Shown: one piece after another, positions 1 through 10,900 of the stretch | Position numbering within the stretch: position 1 is the first letter of the stretch | Layout of the letters: each line of letters opens with the position of its first letter | DNA from: Branchiostoma floridae | Taxonomy: Eukaryota > Chordata > Leptocardii > Amphioxiformes > Branchiostomatidae | Assembly: GCF_000003815.2 (NCBI RefSeq) | Contig: NC_049981.1 | Coordinates: 34,111,272 to 34,175,271 of the forward strand | Reading direction: 5' to 3' | DNA: 64,000 nucleotides | Notes under the pieces: generated by a model | The model's input: only the letters and a program-made list of their open reading frames with translations | Told to the model about the DNA's origin: nothing | Database searches by the model: none | Translations under genes and position numbers: made by a program

Positions 1-189
1 TCTCGATACATTTTTCAGTATGATCTGTCCTTCATGGCAGACAATATAGGAATAAAAGGGCAATTACTAGAGTTTCTGGAGAATAAGTGCCTCATTTGCG
101 TTTAATTATTATATTCATATTTATAAATAATTCTCTTTCTCAGTTACAAATATCACATGTTGCAATAGTATAAGACCATAATATATTAG

Positions 190-893
190 AACAGTTCCAA
201 ACCTACACGGTACACCACTTACTCTCGGCAGTTCCAAACCTACACCACTTACTCTCGGCAGTTCCAAACCTACACCACTTACTCTCGGCAGTTCCAAACC
301 TACACCACTTACTCTCGGCAGTTCCAAACCTACACCACTTACTCTCGGCAGTTCCAAACCTACACCACTTACTCTCGGCAGTTCCAAACCTACACCACTT
401 ACTCTCGGCAGTTCCAAACCTACACCACTTACTCTCGGCAGTTCCAAACCTACACCACTTACTCTCGGCAGTTCCAAACCTACACCACTTACTCTCGGCA
501 GTTCCTAACCTACACCACTTACTCTCGGCAGTTCCAAACCTACACCACTTACTCTCGGCAGTTCCTAACCTACACCACTTACTCTCGGCAGTTTCAAACC
601 TACACCACTTACTCTTGGCAGGTCCAAACCTACACCACTTACTCTCGGCAGGTCCAAACCTACACCACTTACTCTCGGCAGTTCCAAACTTACACCACTT
701 ACTCTCGGCAGTTCCAAACCTACACCACTTACTCTCGGCAGTTCCAAACTTACACCACTTACTCTCGGCAGTTCCTAACCTACACCACTTACTCTCGGCA
801 GTTCCTAACCTACACCACTTACTCTCGGCAGTTCCAAACCTACACCACTTACTCTCGGCAGTTCCAAACCTACACCACTTACTCTGGGCCAGA
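190..893. repeat. Minisatellite, 30-bp unit, about 23 copies
   Basis: A near-perfect 30-bp unit (core ttccaaacctacaccactta) runs from about 208 to 892, with scattered single-base variants (ttcctaacc, ggtccaaac) mostly in the second half. As 30 is a multiple of 3, both strands stay open and produce repetitive open frames that are not genes. No exon is seen next to it. Confidence 0.97.
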
Positions 894-1125
894 AGAGTAA
901 TCTACGACTACATAATCACGACCAAAAGCATGTTCAGATCTCATGATCAAACCCGGAAGTTCCACTGCAACACGCTATTATCGAAACAAGGTCTAATCAC
1001 GGCCCACCCACGTACCAATATTTCCATCTAGGCATACTGGAGTTAAATTGGTCAACTATACATATGAGACGTCTCTGTCAGATCTCTGCCTGCGACATCA
1101 ACCATCACCAGTGGTCAGCCCTCGC

Positions 1126-1470
1126 TGCAAACCGAGGCCTGGCGAAGCACAGTCCGGATATACCAGGCAGTATCCTCAAACCGAGGCCTGGCGAAGCACA
1201 GTCCGGATATACCAGGCAGTATCCTCAAACCGAGGCCTGGCGAAGCACAGTCCGGATATACCAGGCAGTATCCTCAAACCGAGGCCTGGCGAAACACAGT
1301 CCGGATATACCAGGCAGTATCCTCAAACCGAGGCCTGGCGAAGCACAGTCCGGATATACCAGGCAGTATCCTCAAACCGAGGCCTGGCGAAGCACAGTCC
1401 GGATATACCAGGCAGTATCCTCAAACCGAGGCCTGGCGAAGCACAGTCCGGATATACCAGGCAGTATCCT
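1126..1470. repeat. Minisatellite, 49-bp unit, about 7 copies
   Basis: Seven copies of a 49-bp unit containing accgaggcctggcgaagcac and ccggatataccaggcagtat. Copies differ by single bases. The unit is not a multiple of 3, so each forward frame cycles through all three peptide versions. The following 130 bases (1470-1610) are GC-richer but give no recognisable exon. Confidence 0.96.
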
Positions 1471-1749
1471 CTTTCGAGAAGAGCCGCAAATTAAAGCTGC
1501 CCACGAGGAGAAGCGCAGCAGAAGGAAGAACTGCCCCGCCGTGGCCCAGACCCCCAACGAAGCATTCCCCTGTGACCGCCGTGGACGGGTGTGTCTGTCC
1601 CGCATAGGAGACTAGCCATCAAGGAGCATGTGGCCGACGTGGACCTAGCCCCTAGATGATCTTCGTTCGCGAAGTCCAGCCAAGGAAGACATATGATACA
1701 TACATACACACACACACACGCAAACAAACGCTACAACCCCCCCCCCCCC

Positions 1750-1767
1750 CAGTCTGGATAGGGTTAA
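1750..1767. mobile_element. Solitary piggyBac-type MITE end
   Basis: CAGTCTGGATAGGG followed by TTAA is identical to the right terminus of the complete element at 40862-41779. It is preceded by a C-run and a (CA)n tract. No matching left end is found upstream, so this is a solitary or truncated end. Confidence 0.7.
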
Positions 1768-2640
1768 AAGTCAAGTCAAGTTTATTGCACAACGATTGTA
1801 ACAGGTACAATGTATGGCAAATTACGTATAACTAACAACTACAAACTACTTACATCAGTATACTAGTCTAACATGATAGAAAATATGGCGGCATAGTGTA
1901 TTTCACATTGTTAAAGCACTACTTCTCTTTTGCATAGCATTATATATATATTGGCCTAGGTGGCCAGATATAAAACGAGAGAAAGGGAGGGAAATAATTC
2001 TTAACAAATGAAACAGAAATAAAGCATGTCCATCCACGACCGCTGATGAACCCACAAACCCTTGGAGTCAGGAGTTGTAATGAGAGATGCGGCAAATCAC
2101 AAATCAGTATTCACCAGTTCGATCTGATCAGGCTGATAATGAATTGGCTATTATCTGTCGTGGTCGCAGCAAGGATGTTTTAATGATTTCTTTAGCTTGC
2201 ATTCATCTGTGCCAATTTCACACAATTTAGTACCTACAATCTTATCAGTTTCCGAGACTGTTCTACACACCTCGGAAATCACAGCTAATGCTGTACTCCT
2301 CACGGCACCGTGTGGGCCCTGCCGTATGCTTGGAAATGCCCTTTGACTAGTGTTTGATCCGACAAAATCAGGCTGTCATTTAACACCTTACTGATAGTGT
2401 AACAATGACCGCCACAGTACTGTGTAAATTGTAGAGAGGCCGTACCTTCCTCTATACATGCATCAAAACATGCATCATCATGTATCATGATACTGATGTT
2501 ATTGATTTATGCTAATTGATTGATCGACATTATGTTGTAATGTATTTTATTGGATTGTATATGTAGAGGACTCCAGAAAGAATAGTGTGATGTTCTCAAC
2601 TAAGATTCATAATAAACAAACAAATAAACAAACATTTTGA
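1768..2640. other. Unassigned stretch with a retroelement-like tail
   Basis: No exon or open frame of note. It ends at about 2610-2633 in an aataaacaaacaaataaac tract, the same kind of tail that closes the LINE at 38214, so part of this stretch may be a LINE 3' UTR on the plus strand. Confidence 0.4.
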
Positions 2641-2679
2641 GCGTCCCTAATATGTATGCTTGGAAGTATAAACAATATA

Positions 2680-3645
2680 ATGCGGTTTGCTATCATTATA
2701 CAATCTTTATTGAACGACAAAAGTACAGCGACTTTCGTAAGGTCTACAATTTACAGTACAACTAAACACATATATATGGATATCTATAGGTATGGATACA
2801 TCAACATAAAGGGTCTAGCGTGTCATTTACACTATTGGTTCTACGGTATAAACAATCGTGGATATATTTGCCTACTTGTACACAATGTGGATTATCGCCT
2901 CCCAGAATGTACTTGAATTTATCTATCGAAAAGAGAGTAGCAAAGTCTTTAGAGCAAGTGGAAAGTAATGTGAACAGCTGTGTGCGTTTATCATCATATC
3001 GAGAACAATCCATAACAAAGTGACGCTCGTCTTCGATCTCATTTGGGCAGAATGGACAAAACCTCTGGTCACGGGGAATTTTAGAATATCTTCCGGCTTC
3101 TATATTTAGTTTGTGACTACAGATTCTTATCTTTGTAATTGCTCTACGAAGTTCGAAATTGTGTACATTCGAAAGATACTTCTTTTGTCCGTATCTTTCC
3201 TTTAGCGTAGAATAAATGGAAAGTTTTGAGTTATTCTGGATAGAAGAATGCCATTCTTGAATGTATGTATCCTGTAAACGGAGTCGTAATTGGTCGATTA
3301 GCATATCAACATGATACAACCTCGGGTTTGTCCATACATACCCAAAACCATTATAGTTGAGAATGTCAGTTACGTGATTTGTCCAATCGTATTCACCGGA
3401 AAGTAAAACATCATATGCTTCACGTATTAAAGAATCTTGCTAGACGGTGCCAGTATTTGATTAATTGTATCTCAGCGTTGATCGAAATGGGAAATGTTCC
3501 TAACTCACCACGGATGCCATCATTTGATGATTTTGCATGTACTCCGAGTAAAAATTTTTGGAAATTCATGTCAATGGTATCAAATTCTGGGATACTAATA
3601 TGTGACGGAAGTCGTATGTTTTCAATTGCGAACTACTTACCTTTC
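2680..3645 (-). mobile_element. Non-LTR retrotransposon (LINE), C-terminal ORF2 remnant
   Basis: Read on the minus strand, one frame near 3640-3430 encodes a LINE segment with FLLGVHAKSSNDGIRGEL, and after a frameshift near 3420 a second frame continues to 2801. The end carries a Cys/His finger, CPFCPNEIEDERHFVMDC, typical of the C-terminus of CR1/Jockey-like ORF2 proteins. No reverse transcriptase core remains and frameshifts make it inactive. Fragments at 23.85-24.55 kb carry the same C-terminal module, so they are probably the same family. Confidence 0.85.
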
Positions 3646-3660
3646 GCAACAAGGGGCTGA

Positions 3661-4500
3661 ACTGCGAGGAGCTACAATAGGCGGACCTAAAACATCATGG
3701 GCATATAACACGTTCGCTACAAAGCTATAACTACAAAATGTAAGATTCGCTACGTGTCACACCTCCATCGATACATATTCATCGATACATATCAATTGCT
3801 ACATGACATCTCTGTTACTATATTATCTGTATAAGTGTGCCATTATAGGTTCATTAATCCCTATTACACCACTACATGTACATACCAGCCGTTAGGGACT
3901 CACTTTGCTACATCACACATTCATACCTTTACTATTGCAACATTGTACATAGGAAAGTCGTGTTTCCATGGAAACTATTTTCTAACACAGAGATTAACCT
4001 TCAGCCAGCTGAAGAAGCTGTTTGGTACCAAACCTCTGTGGGTTATACCATTATGCGCTAGGCAACAGGGACAAGGTTAACCTCTGTGGGTTATACCATT
4101 ATGCGCTAGGCAACAGGGACAAGGTTAACGGGAATCAGCGAATTTCCGACCAGCTCTTAGACTTTCTTCAGGTTGACTGGGACCTGGTTAATAAGAACAC
4201 GTGACCTTCTCACAGGATGACCCGAGTTCCAGTCAAAGGGTGTTGGTAGTCTGTATCGGCCACCGTCCTGGCTCAATGATAGTTGATGGGTCCTGATAAC
4301 GATGGCTTAGTTTACTCCACTAACAAAATTGTCATATGCGAAATTTTGTTGTTCCGTGTCTTGTTTCTCATGTTATTCCGTGAGGCCACGTGTTCAGAAC
4401 AAAGGGTCATCGTCATAAAGCACGGCGAATTGCATTTTCTTTTCGGCAAATAGTCTTACATCATACGGACATATTGTAACGATACACGTCATATCTATCA
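3661..4500. other. Non-genic stretch with one 48-bp direct duplication
   Basis: No coding signal. 4031-4078 and 4079-4126 are two almost identical 48-bp copies starting aacctctgtgggttatacca, a recent two-copy tandem duplication that could be an early stage of a minisatellite. Confidence 0.6.
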
Positions 4501-4574
4501 CAGCACTAGACTATATATCTATGGTAACACTGGCGGTTTATCATCAAGTTGATCCAATTCTTACATCGTGCGGG

Positions 4575-6180
4575 TTAAGATTACGCAGTCATGTTCTGTA
4601 CTGTTTTTCAACCGATCTCCTGCATGTTCTGTACGGTTCTACAGCCGACTCCAGCCTGTTTTGTACGGTTCTACAGCCGACTCCTGCCTGTTCTGTACGG
4701 TTCTACAGCCGACTCCAGCCTGTTCTGTACGGTTCTACAACCGACTCCTGCATGTTCTGTGCGGTTCTACAGCCGACTCCTGCATGTTCTGTACGGTTCT
4801 ACAGCCGACTCCTGCCTGTTCTGTACGGTTCTACAGCCGACTCCTGCCTGTTCTGTACGGTTCTACAGCCGACTCCTGCATGTTCTGTACGGTTCTACAA
4901 CCGCCTCCTGCCTGTTCTGCACGGTTCTACAGCCGACTCCTGCCTGTTCTGTACGGTTCTACAGCCGACTCCTGCCTGTTCTGCACGGTTCTACAGCCGA
5001 CTCCTGCCTGTTCTGTACGATTCTACAGCTGACTCCAGCCTGTTCTGTACGGTTCTACAAGCTGACTCCAGCCTGTTCTGTACGGTTCTACAACCGACTC
5101 CTGCCTGTTCTGTACGGTTCTACAACCGACTCCTGTATGTTCTGTACGGTTCTACAACCGACTCCTGCCTGTTCTGCACGGTTCTACAGCCGACTCCTGC
5201 CTGTTCTGTACGGTTCTACAGCCGACTCCTGCCGGTTCTGTACGGTTCTACAGCTGACTCCTTCCGGTTCTGTACGGTTCTACAGCCGACTCCTTCCGGT
5301 TCTGTACGGTTCTACAACCGACTCCTGCCTGTTCTGTACGGTTCTAAAACCGACTCCAGCCTGTTCTGTACGGTTCTACAGCCGACTCCTGCCTGTTCTG
5401 TACGGTTCTACAACCGACTCCTGCCTGTTCTGCACGGTTCTACAGCCGACTCCTGCCTGTTCTGTACGATTCTACAGCTGACTCCAGCCTGTTCTGTACG
5501 GTTCTACAAGCTGACTCCAGCCTGTTCTGTACGGTTCTACAACCGACTCCTGCCTGTTCTGTACGGTTCTACAACCGACTCCTGTATGTTCTGTACGGTT
5601 CTACAACCGACTCCTGCCGGTTCTGTACGGTTCTACAGCCGACTCTTTCCGGTTCTGTACGGTTCTACAGCCGACTCCTTCCGGTTCTGTACGGTTCTAC
5701 AACCGACTCCTGCCTGTTCTGTACGGTTCTACAGCCGACTCCTTCCGGTTCTGTACGGTTCTACAACCGACTCCTGCCTGTTCTGTACGGTTCTACAACC
5801 GACTCCTGCCTGTTCTGTACGGTTCTACAGCCGACTCCTGCCGGTTCTGTACGGTTCTACAGCTGACTCCTTCCGGTTCTGTACGGTTCTACAGCCGACT
5901 CCTTCCGGTTCTGTACGGTTCTACAACCGACTCCTTCCGGTTCTGTACGGTTCTACAACCGACTCCTGCCTGTTCTGTACGGTTCTACAGCTGACTCCAG
6001 CCTGTTCTGTACGGTTCTACAGCCGACTCCGGCCTGTTCTGTACGGTTCTACAGCCGACTCCTGCCGGTTCTGTACGGTTCTACAACCGACTCCAGCCTG
6101 TTCTGTACGGTTCTACAGCCGACTCCTGCCTGTTCTGCATGGTTCTACAGCCGCTTCCAGCCTGTTCTGTACGGTTCTAC
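4575..6180. repeat. Large minisatellite, 32-bp unit, about 50 copies
   Basis: Tandem units of 32 bp built on ctgttctgtacggttctaca followed by gccgactcctgc. Variants (tgcc/tgca, agcc, ttcc; cagcc/caacc/cagct) recur in blocks. A block of about 370 bp starting near 4990 is repeated near 5420 with the same order of variants, which indicates higher-order duplication. All plus frames stay open for hundreds of codons for this reason only. Confidence 0.97.
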
Positions 6181-6239
6181 TTTCTGTTTTCTTCTGTCTG
6201 TTTGTGATCTTTAAAAGACGACGGTGCGATTTGGGCTGA

Positions 6240-6670
6240 TATGAGACCGACTATCTGCTGCTTGTTCTGGGTTATTAATCTAACTCCTGCTGTCTGCTCT
6301 AGGTTAACATATGGCTGACTGCCTGTTCTGGGTTATTGATGAAGACTGCCTGTTCTGGGTTGTAATGAGGCTGCGCTGTTCTGGGTTGTTATGAGGCTGA
6401 CTGTTCTGGGTTGTTATGAGTGTGACTGCCTGTTCTGGGGAGTTATGAGGCTGCCTGTTCTGGGTTACGGATAAAGAACTGCCTGTTCTGGGTTGTTAGG
6501 AGGCTGCCTGTTTTTGGTCGTAATGAGACTGCCTGTTCTGGGTTTTTATAAGGCTGGCTGCCTGTTCTGGGTTTTTATAAGGCTGGCTGCCTGTTCTGGG
6601 TTTTTATAAGGCTGGCTGCCTGTTCTGGGTTTTTATAAGGCTGGCTGCCCGTTCTGGGTTGCCTAAGCAT
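6240..6670. repeat. Degenerate 29-bp minisatellite abutting the receptor stop codon
   Basis: Units of about 29 bp (tgcctgttctgggtttttat then aaggctggc), most regular at 6540-6660 and increasingly degenerate towards 6240. The unit matches the last bases of the receptor coding region and stop (tgcctgttcc...ttataaggcag at 6679-6708), so the array was probably seeded from the 3' end of that exon. It would lie in the receptor 3' UTR. Confidence 0.85.
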
Positions 6671-6698
6671 ATAAGCCTCATTGCCTGTTCCAGCGTTG

Positions 6699-7974
6699 TT
6701 ATAAGGCAGTTTCTTGCCGGCTCCGTCTGCGCATGTACCTGAGCAGGCTGGTGCGCTTCCTGGATGTGGTCATGCTGATTTTCCTCCTGCGGCTGCTGGC
6801 GCGGGACGGCAGGTTTTTCCGCACGTCTGAGCGGAACAGGCCGTAGATGATGGGGTTGACGCAGCTGTTGAAGTAGGCCACCCAGTGCGCCACGGGGTAC
6901 ACGTAGTAGAACAGCGTCGTCTCCGCGCCTTCCGAAAGCGAACCGAAGTCGTCCAACATCCAGCTGACGTATAGTGGTAGCCATGACAACGCAAACATCG
7001 CCACCACAGTTACCAACATTTTCGTCACACGAATCCTTCGTTTCGGCACCTGCCCCATGACGCGAGACTGGCTGGCGTCCTGGCCCATGACGCGAGACTG
7101 GCTGGCGTCCTGGCCCATGACGGGGGACTGGCTGGAATCCTGACCTGTGACCGCGGACCGGTTGCGGCCCTGCCGCATGAAGCGATGGTGGTTGGTGTGC
7201 TGCCGTATGGCCCGTGGTTGGGTGGTGTTCTGATCCGTGACACGTGGTGAACCATGGCCCCCATGTGTCACCCGGGACTGCCCGGGGTCCTGACCCATGA
7301 CCTGTGGCTGGTTGGAGCTCTGATCTATGACCCGGGGTTGGCTGATGTCATGACTTATAACCTGGGTATGATTTGTATTCTGACCCATGATCTGGGGCTG
7401 ATTATGGTCCTGACCTATGACCTGGGACAGATTATGGTCTTGGCCTATGACCTGGGACAGATTATGGTCTTGGCCTATGACCTGGGACAGATTATGATCT
7501 TGGCCTATGACCTGGGACAGATTATGGTCTTGGCCTATGACCTGGGACAGATTATGGTCTTGGCCTATGACCTGGGACAGATTATGATCTTGGCCTATGA
7601 CCCGTGGCTGGTTTGTGCCCTGACGTATGACGCGATGGCTGGGTTCCATGGTTGTGCTGACCGGGAGTGACGACCTATACCATATGCTGACGCCGATTCG
7701 GCAGTAAATGCAGGTGACTGCCACGAGTGGCCCACAGTAGACGAACACGAACAGGGTTAGTGTGTAGGCATGTCGGTACTCCACAGCGGGCCAGTTCTCA
7801 TGGCAGTACGTGGCTGTCTCCCCGTCCCGGTACACGACGTCGTACTTCTGCGTCTCCAGCACGAAGGGCTGCGGCAGCATGATCAGCGCCGCGCCGCCCC
7901 AGATCCCGGCTAGAGCCTTCCTCACCGTGCTTCCCGACATGCGCAGCTCCGCAGGGTACAGGACCACGTAGTAT
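6699..7974 (-). CDS. Receptor exon 3 (TM4 to C-terminus)
   Basis: The acceptor reads tttttgtgcag, then ATACTACGTGGTCCTG, completing the split Arg of the ERY motif left by exon 2. The exon encodes the end of TM3, TM4, TM5, the repeat-filled loop 3, TM6, TM7 and a basic tail (RRRKISMTTSRKRTS), and ends at a TAA at 6701-6699. No intron interrupts the last four helices. Confidence 0.92.
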
Positions 7975-10900
7975 CTGCACAAAAACAAACAAACAAATAA
8001 ACAAATAAACAAACACGTTAATGGAGTGTGCTTCCTGACATAGACAGCTCCGCGGGGTACAGGACCACGTAGTATCTGCACTAAAACAAACAAACAAACA
8101 AATAAACAAACATGTTAAGCTTCACAGAGCACAGAGCCACGCAGTATCTTCCCAAAAACAAACAAACAAACATGTTAAGCTTCACAGAGCACAGAGCCAC
8201 GTAGTATCTGCACAAAAACCGGAATCGCGTAGCGCAGCGGGACCGTGTTCGGCCCCGGCACTTAGGAAAGGCACTTTACACGACTTTCCTCACTTTTATC
8301 AGGTGAAAATGAGTACCTAGCTTCGGTTAGGGCCGTCCCTCGGATAGGACGTTAAATGGAGGTCCTGTGTCTGGGGAGAGCCATACCCCATGCACGTTAA
8401 AGAACCCACCACACTTGCAATGGTGCGATGTGAGTGGTTCAAAACCTACACTACCTTGGCCGCACCTGGGGCAATTACCTTCGTATTGAAGTCACCTGAG
8501 TGGCGCCGAGTGGCAGCTCGCTCCAGACCTTTGCGATTTAGCCCCGCCCGCCAAATGTAAGCTCCTCGCAATTCAGCTAATTCGGCCAGGGGGCTGCAAA
8601 GAGTGGCCCACCCCAATAACATAACATATAACAATTACAAAAACACGCAAACAAGCAAAAAAAACAACAGTTATGTGGAGTGCGCTTCCCGACATGCGCA
8701 GCTCCGTATGGTAAAGAACCACGTAGTATCTGCAGAAAAATAAACAAACAAATAAACAAACAAACACGTTAAGCGGAGTGTGTCTCCCGACATAGGCAGC
8801 TCCTCGGGGTACAGAATCACGTATGCCAACAACAAGCAAGCAAACGAACGAACGAACGATATGTATGTTTAGGGGTATACTTACCGTTCCACTGCGACGA
8901 ACGATATGTCTGTTTAGGGTTAGACGATATGTATGTTTAGGATTATACTTATCGTTCCACTGCGACGAACGATATGTATGTTCAGGGGTATCCTTACCGT
9001 TCCACTGCGATGAACGAACGATATGTATGTTTAGGGGTATACTTACCGTTCCACTGCGATGACGGACAGCGTGTAGACGGAGGCTGCCACAGACACACCT
9101 TGAATCGTCACGTTTAGCTTGCACATCACATCTCCGAACTGATAATCTGAGCAGGAACAACGAAAATAATAAAATGCGTCAATAATACCAAGGATAAAAG
9201 CTCCTTGATAATACATTCCTTTCTTTATAAATGCACAGTTTTAGTGCACGACATTGTGACTTTTGTTCAAAATTAAGTTTTCCTAACTATGACACTCTAT
9301 TCCAACAATTAACTTCTAGGAATGGAAGTTTCGCTGTTCCTCCGGAAAGGAGGGTCACCACCAGATGGAGTCTCTTTGTTGCGTCCGAATACAGTTTGCC
9401 AGGATACCTGATGCCTACTCCTTCTTCACTGTCCAGGAAGGCTTCGGCGAGATAGCTGTGAATATGATGCTGAAGAGTGTCGGCGCCAGGACACACCCTT
9501 GTTTGACTCCATTGGTCACTGGGAAAGCTGAGGACGTTTCCCCGTTGTCCTGAACATGGGCTGTCATATCATTATGGAACTGGCGTACCATGGAGATGAA
9601 GTGTTCTGGACATTCGAACTTAGCCGTGATTCTTCATAGCCCATCTCTGCTGACCGTATCGATCGCCTCCGTAAGTAGATGAACGTGACATAGAGATTTC
9701 TGTGTGACCTTGACATTTTTCTTGCAGTTGCCTTGCTGCAAAGGTCATATCCACTGTGCCTACCAGCACGGCAGCCAGAAATTTTCCCGGCATGACTAGC
9801 GGTCTCTTTCTTCTTGTAGGGCAGTGAAGACTAATGGAAATCTGTATTGGCGATAATGTAAAGTAGTCAAGTTCAGGGTGTCATAACCTCATCCGTGAAC
9901 ATTCCAGGTCATAAGAACTCACCCCACACAGCAGCCCGCTATCTCAAGTGTCCAACAGTCTGGTTTATAAAAACTGCGACCAGTTGAAGTCATCGTAGCC
10001 TTCAAATGTACCGTCATCTTGGATTTTCATGACGTCATTTTATGGACTGATCACATCAAATTAGGGGTCAGCACAGGCCTAAAAAATGGACCAAAACCTT
10101 GTTTTTTTTGGCCTAATCTGAACGTCTGCACCCTAATCTCACCAATATGAAATTTCTCTTACATTTTCCTCCTACAAGTCGAAAATAGGCTAAAATACTG
10201 TATGGACTCATTTTGGGCCTTCTGCGGCTGCGTCAATTAGGGTCATTGCCCTTGTAGAGGTGTATGATTGGGGCGTCTTTGGAGTCATGGGGAATGGCAC
10301 ATTTCTCCCATATAGACTGGAAGATGTCGGTTAATTTCTGAGTTAGCACTTGGCCTCCAGACTTATATACCTCAGTTGGTATGGTTTCCGGACCAGCTGC
10401 TTTCCCGCTGCTGGTCACCTGACTGATGGTCCTCTGGGTCTCGCAGACGGAGGGTAGTGCATTCAACAAATTGTTGACTGGGATCTGTGGCAGGCGTTCG
10501 ATGGCTTCGCTGTTGATGGTGGACGGACGGTTCAGGACAGCTTCAAAGTGTTTTGCCCATTGCCCCAGGATCTTGGCTCGGTGCGTGATGAGTGTTGTCC
10601 CATCAGCACTGATATGATATGCGGCGAGGATGAGTGAGTGAGTGAGAGTGAGAGCACTGATAGGAGGAGCGCTGGAACACTGGGGTCAGTAGAGGGCTCT
10701 GACTGATTCATAGAAGCTCTTCGAGTCCTTCTTGTCTACAAATGCTTCATTTCATCAGCCTTCATGCTGAGCCATTCGTTGTGCCTTCCTGAGTCGACAT
10801 TGAATTTTCCGCCACATGGTTATAGAGGCTGTTGTCTTAGCAGTAGATACAGGGTCATTTGTAGCCCGTTTGCGAAGGCGGTGCTCTTCGGCCAGGAGAG

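Noticed and set aside
190-893. Regular 30-bp repeats considered as a CRISPR array
   Set aside because: Units are directly adjacent with no unique spacers, and the window is eukaryotic.
4521-6239. 572-codon plus-strand open frame of Cys/Phe/Leu-rich repeats
   Set aside because: It is only the 32-bp minisatellite read through; all three forward frames give the same peptides and there are no junctions or domains.
9683-10215. Possible exon after tttttcttgcag inside the LINE
   Set aside because: No open frame with protein-like content follows, and no donor with matching phase is apparent.
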